NCBI GenBank assembly: GCA_051453625.1
Contig: JBOZIK010000001.1
Span: 125,128,042 to 125,163,664 of the forward strand
Direction of reading: 5' to 3'
Length of the DNA stretch: 35,623 nucleotides
Source: Welwitschia mirabilis
Taxonomy: Eukaryota > Gnetophyta > Gnetopsida > Welwitschiales
A program made the position numbers and the translations under genes. Position 1 is the stretch's first letter. Every line of letters starts with the position of its first letter. Shown here piece after piece: positions 32,187-35,623 of the stretch. The notes under the pieces are model-generated. The model made no database searches, was not told where the DNA came from, and saw nothing but the letters and a program-made list of their open reading frames with translations.

Positions 32187-32366
32187 GTCATCCTTCATGT
32201 CATGGAAATGACAAAGGAGATGATAGTCAATAAAGTATGGTCATCCTCTGTGTCATGGGAACAATGATTGGGATGATATTTAGCATTTTTGACATGTGCT
32301 AAGCATTAGTTGGTAGATGGGATGTCATCATCTCTATTGTGGAGATGACACGAGGGACGATGGTCA
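32187..32366. repeat. Three-copy cluster of the GTCATCC/GGATGAC dyad motif
   Basis: Copies at 32187-32232, 32235-32280 and 32319-32366, each of the form GTCATCC..(T)GTCATGG/GGATGACA..GGGATGAT with a few changes. The same motif recurs in the gypsy LTRs, leader, linker and 3' region. This is the densest cluster. Confidence 0.75.
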
Positions 32367-32457
32367 AAATAATTTGTAAAGTTAATTAAACTGTTATGAA
32401 AGAATGGATCTAATTCATACCTCTTTATTTGACACCCTTTAGCAACCTATCCCAACC

Positions 32458-32465
32458 TATAAATA
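32458..32465 (+). promoter_or_regulatory. Candidate TATA box of the solo LTR
   Basis: TATAAATAG at 460 bases into the LTR. It corresponds in position to the TATA box of the gypsy 5' LTR (19900-19907 on the other strand). AATAAA at about 32639 could be the matching polyadenylation signal. Confidence 0.55.
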
Positions 32466-33079
32466 GACACTTTTAGACCCTATTTAAAATCATCTTTATC
32501 ATCTACATTCTTGTGATGATTAAAGATTGTTGGAGGTAAGGAGATCTAGCCTACTTGTAAGAAGAATCACCTTGGTGTTAAGTAGTGGATCTTTCATTTA
32601 GGAGTTATTGTCATAAGTGGATGTAATTCAATTTCATTAATAAAAGTATTAGTTGAATTTAAATCTTTTCAAATGTTTTATTGTTCTTTTTTATAGCTTA
32701 TCTTAATTACAATTTAAGTGATATGAATTTGTAATTGAAATAGGTTATAAGGACTAATCTAAGTGATATTAGATTGGAAGTTTAATTAATTTGTTGCATT
32801 AGAATTGCATTCATTACATTGCATTATATTCCATCTTTATTTTTGCATTGTTTAATTTTATTTCTTATAAAGTAAAATTCCAAAATATTTATTCTTTTCT
32901 TTATAAAAGAAATTTTTCATGTTATCTTTTAGAAGTCTTCTCTAAGTGTATGACATTTAAACTAATCCCACTATACAAATGTGTATTATGTACAATTAGA
33001 TTATTAGCTTCTTAAATGTTGCAAGTTAAATTCAATCTTTAGAATATTGGAACTAAAAGCATAAATACGCATCACAACA

Positions 33080-35404
33080 TTACCTTAGTAAAAAGAAACC
33101 TAAATTAAATTCATCTTATGCAGTAAGAACAAATATAACTATCATAGGCACTACTACAATGACTTATAGATGATACAATCATGGCTTTTCTAATAGAGAA
33201 ACTCTCACAAATTAGAGGAAACCTTTGGATTAGTAATAAATACATCTAAGTCCAAATGAAACCTTCACGTTTAAAAGTGACAAGCTTTAGAAGTGGAATT
33301 TATGAAATCAAAATGCATTTGGAAATAAAGCTTAAACATGACATGTGTTTACCAATGGGGCTACTAGAGGACAAGGAGGAGAAATTGAAAGGAGAAGATT
33401 ATTAAGAAAGAAAGACTTCTTAATTTTTATGATGTAAAACATTTTACAATGGTAAATTCATTTTAACAAATTTGGATGTATTTATTTAATTATATTTCAT
33501 ATTTTGTCAACTTGAACTTTAGCTTTTATGATTGTGCTAATATGTTACATATGGCTTACATACATTAATGGCAATAACATATTCTTTATTATCCATGTGC
33601 ATGTGCATGATTATTTTACAATAAGGACATTATGATATAAATTAAAAAAATGCATTAATGTTTTACACGTCCTTAATCATATGACAAGGGATCATCATAA
33701 CATGGGAAAGAGGCTATGATAGCATGATAAATTCACCATTTGAGAATGAATTTAACATCATGTTTACCATGGAATATGGATTGTAAAAATGTTATTTTAA
33801 ATTAGTTTGATAAGTTATAAAATAAAAAATTTTTAATGCATTTTCCCAGAATTTATAAATACTTATCCTTTTTTTAATTTTTTATAATTCCAATCTTCTC
33901 AATTAGTGATAAGCTAACAATAAAGTTGTTTTACTAGTTTGTTATCTTCTAGCCAATTAATAGGTATAATATAAGGAGCATAACTAGTTTTATCATTATT
34001 GATAATATAAAACCTAGGAATTAATTCAAATAAATTGTATCTTAATAAAGGGAAAAAACATTTTAAATATATGACATAGTAACTACATGCAATAAAAACA
34101 ACTTATCAATAAGAAAGAATAGGAAGAATGTAATTTATTTCTCTAATATTATTATATAGCAATAAGAAAGATTCAAAGATAAATATTTTTTGATCCCCAC
34201 TTATCACTTGATGACAAGTTTCATAAAGCATGTGATAGGCGAGGAATATAAAAGGATAATTTATTATAGGATAAAGCTTTATGATAAGATAGGTGATAAG
34301 GAATTTGTAAAGAAATTACTAGAAAAAAAGGGCTAAAACTAATATTAATATCATTCTTTTTCTAAATTCTCCCCATTTATATCTAGTTTGATATTAATCT
34401 CATTTCTATTTTTTTCTACTTACCTTTGAAATCCAATTATTAATATAATTCTTTACATTAGAAAAAAGGAGTTTAAATTTTTAATTTTGTTAAAACATTT
34501 ATGTTAATTTCTCTTATAATTTAATTATCTTTGCAATAAATCTTAAGTTCTCCTAGTTTATATTACATCTTTAACTTAGTTTCATGACATGTGCTTCCTT
34601 CAAGGATTTCCTGTTAAGATGTTAGTAGAATACCCTTGAACTATATGACTTAGTTTTTTTACTTTTTATTTTTATTTTATTTTTATATTATCATTATAAT
34701 TTTAATTTGAATGTAATGGTAACCTATAAAACATTCAAGTTGAATTCATCTAGTCTTGACTTATTTTCTTTACATTTCATATTAGCTTTTCTTGCATATA
34801 CCTAGTTTAATGTATGATGTGACTTATAATGTGAGTTTTTATCTATCTTTTATTATGTAACATGTAATTCATTCATGTTTCTAATATGAAAAATATTTAC
34901 AAATTTTAATATCTTGTACATAAGTGCACCATTAATAGGATGATAGATCATTGAAGTTATAAAATCCACAGCATTCATCTTTCTTTTTAGATACATGTAA
35001 ACTTTAAAATGAATTTATCTTCTGATGTTATTTTCTTAATCATATTTAAATTTCATTTAAGATATTTTCATTTATTAGTTATAAAAAGTAATTGACTACA
35101 TACAATTAACTCAAGCCTAATTTTGATTACTTTAAATCCACATCTGATAACTTCCATAAAGTACAATAGATAGGTTATTAATAGCTTAAATATTTTTTCA
35201 CCTCTTTTACTTCCTCTATTATAGTTATTATTTCATTCCAACTTTTGTTCTAATCAAAGGACTAATTGATGCACTTCCTCCATGATTCTAGAAGTAACAA
35301 TGACAACCTTATCTTGAATAGTAAATATTAAATGAGTAATGTACATAGTTACTCTTCTATGTTAAAATTATAATGTTCTATTTGAATGGAAAATGAGTGA
35401 AATT
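33080..35404. other. AT-rich spacer, no recognisable gene
   Basis: No open frame of note and no retroelement protein motif in any frame. A purine-rich stretch runs from about 33362 to 33415. TGTGATAGGCGAGG near 34231 is one of the few CG-containing words here. Confidence 0.6.
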
Positions 35405-35623
35405 TGTTGTGGTGAAAATTTATGCAATCTTTAAGTCCTTTAGATAAAGCTGTAAATCATATAACTTGCAAAAAGACACACGCTAATATAGATGGGAGTT
35501 CACTCAAATATTGTAATTCCAACGAAGGCACTAGACTCAAAGTTAGAGAATTGATTTCCAAAGGTAGTTTTTAGTATTTTATTCTTTACTAACTAAAAGT
35601 AAATAATAAAGTAAATGAAATGC
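35405..35623 (-). repeat. Partial gypsy-family LTR, cut by the window end
   Basis: It starts TGTTGTGGTG on the + strand (the LTR's CAACA end on the - strand) and follows the first 220 bases of the 8837 and 19168 LTRs, with shared words such as GACTCAAAGTTAGAGAATTGATTT and ACACACGCTA. No primer-binding site lies before it at 35380-35404. It is therefore a 3' LTR of an element extending past the window, or a solo LTR. Confidence 0.88.

Larger units (their letters stand above)
31998..33079 (+). mobile_element. Solo LTR of the gypsy (Athila-like) family, + orientation
   Basis: It starts TATTGTAATGCCAA (the full LTR of the family starts TGTTGTAATGCCAA) and ends ATCACAACA (family ends CAACA). In between it shares a dyad-motif cluster, a TATAAATA box (32458-32465), AAGTGGATGTAA and TATGACATTT...ACTATAC...TGTGT landmarks in the right order. 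No primer-binding site follows it and no coding sequence adjoins it. The flanks TTATC (31993-31997) and TTACC (33080-33084) differ by one C-to-T change, as expected for a 5-bp target duplication. It therefore most likely formed by LTR-LTR recombination. Confidence 0.75.

Overview
This window reads as a piece of a large, repeat-dense flowering-plant nuclear genome. Every recognisable coding trace belongs to a retrotransposon family typical of angiosperms: an L1-type LINE, a SIRE/Maximus-like Ty1/copia element and an Athila-like Ty3/gypsy element. The DNA is very AT-rich and almost free of CG; the first 1,000 bases hold one CG that I can find, at 185-186. I see no intact host gene, no tRNA or rRNA, and no prokaryotic-style operon. 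The species cannot be named from this sequence.

Layout. (1) 1-2960: LINE ORF2 remnant on the + strand, cut by the window start. (2) 2961-6340: AT-rich spacer holding two head-to-head LTR-like copies (4516 onward on +, 5793-6136 on -) with a (TA)n run between them. (3) 6341-29247: one old copia element on the - strand. Its 3' LTR is 6341-8543 and its 5' LTR is 27838-29247. Its gag-protease-integrase-RT-RNase H traces run from 27.8 kb down to 22.5 kb, followed by an extra 3' ORF remnant at 22.1-20.6 kb. (4) 8837-20414: an Athila-like gypsy element, also on the - strand, nested inside the 3' part of the copia element. It has both LTRs, a primer-binding site, a polypurine tract, and gag, protease, RT, RNase H and integrase traces. 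(5) 29248-31997: AT-rich spacer with an (AC)n run. (6) 31998-33079: a solo LTR of the gypsy family on the + strand with likely 5-bp target duplications. (7) 33080-35404: AT-rich spacer. (8) 35405-35623: the start of another LTR of the same family on the - strand, cut by the window end.

All elements are dead. Stops often sit where CAA/CAG or TGG is expected, and several lost catalytic or binding residues are G-to-A changes: protease Asp to Asn, both integrase Glu to Lys, and a gag zinc-knuckle Cys to Tyr. This is the decay expected of methylated cytosines. Activity would need trans-supplied proteins, so these genes do not currently work together.

Assembly quality matters. There are eleven N runs; those at 243-252, 1736-1745 and 31097-31106 are 10 N each. 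Three larger gaps (7689-8451, 20846-21367, 25194-25293) are flanked by the same sequence on both sides and look like unmerged contig overlaps, so the real sequence there is probably continuous and shorter. Open frames running through N blocks were ignored. I found no convincing undescribed biological system. The most curious signals are a quasi-palindromic motif of about 40 nt repeated a dozen times in the gypsy family, a 66-bp tandem array inside the copia LTR, and the head-to-head LTR pair.
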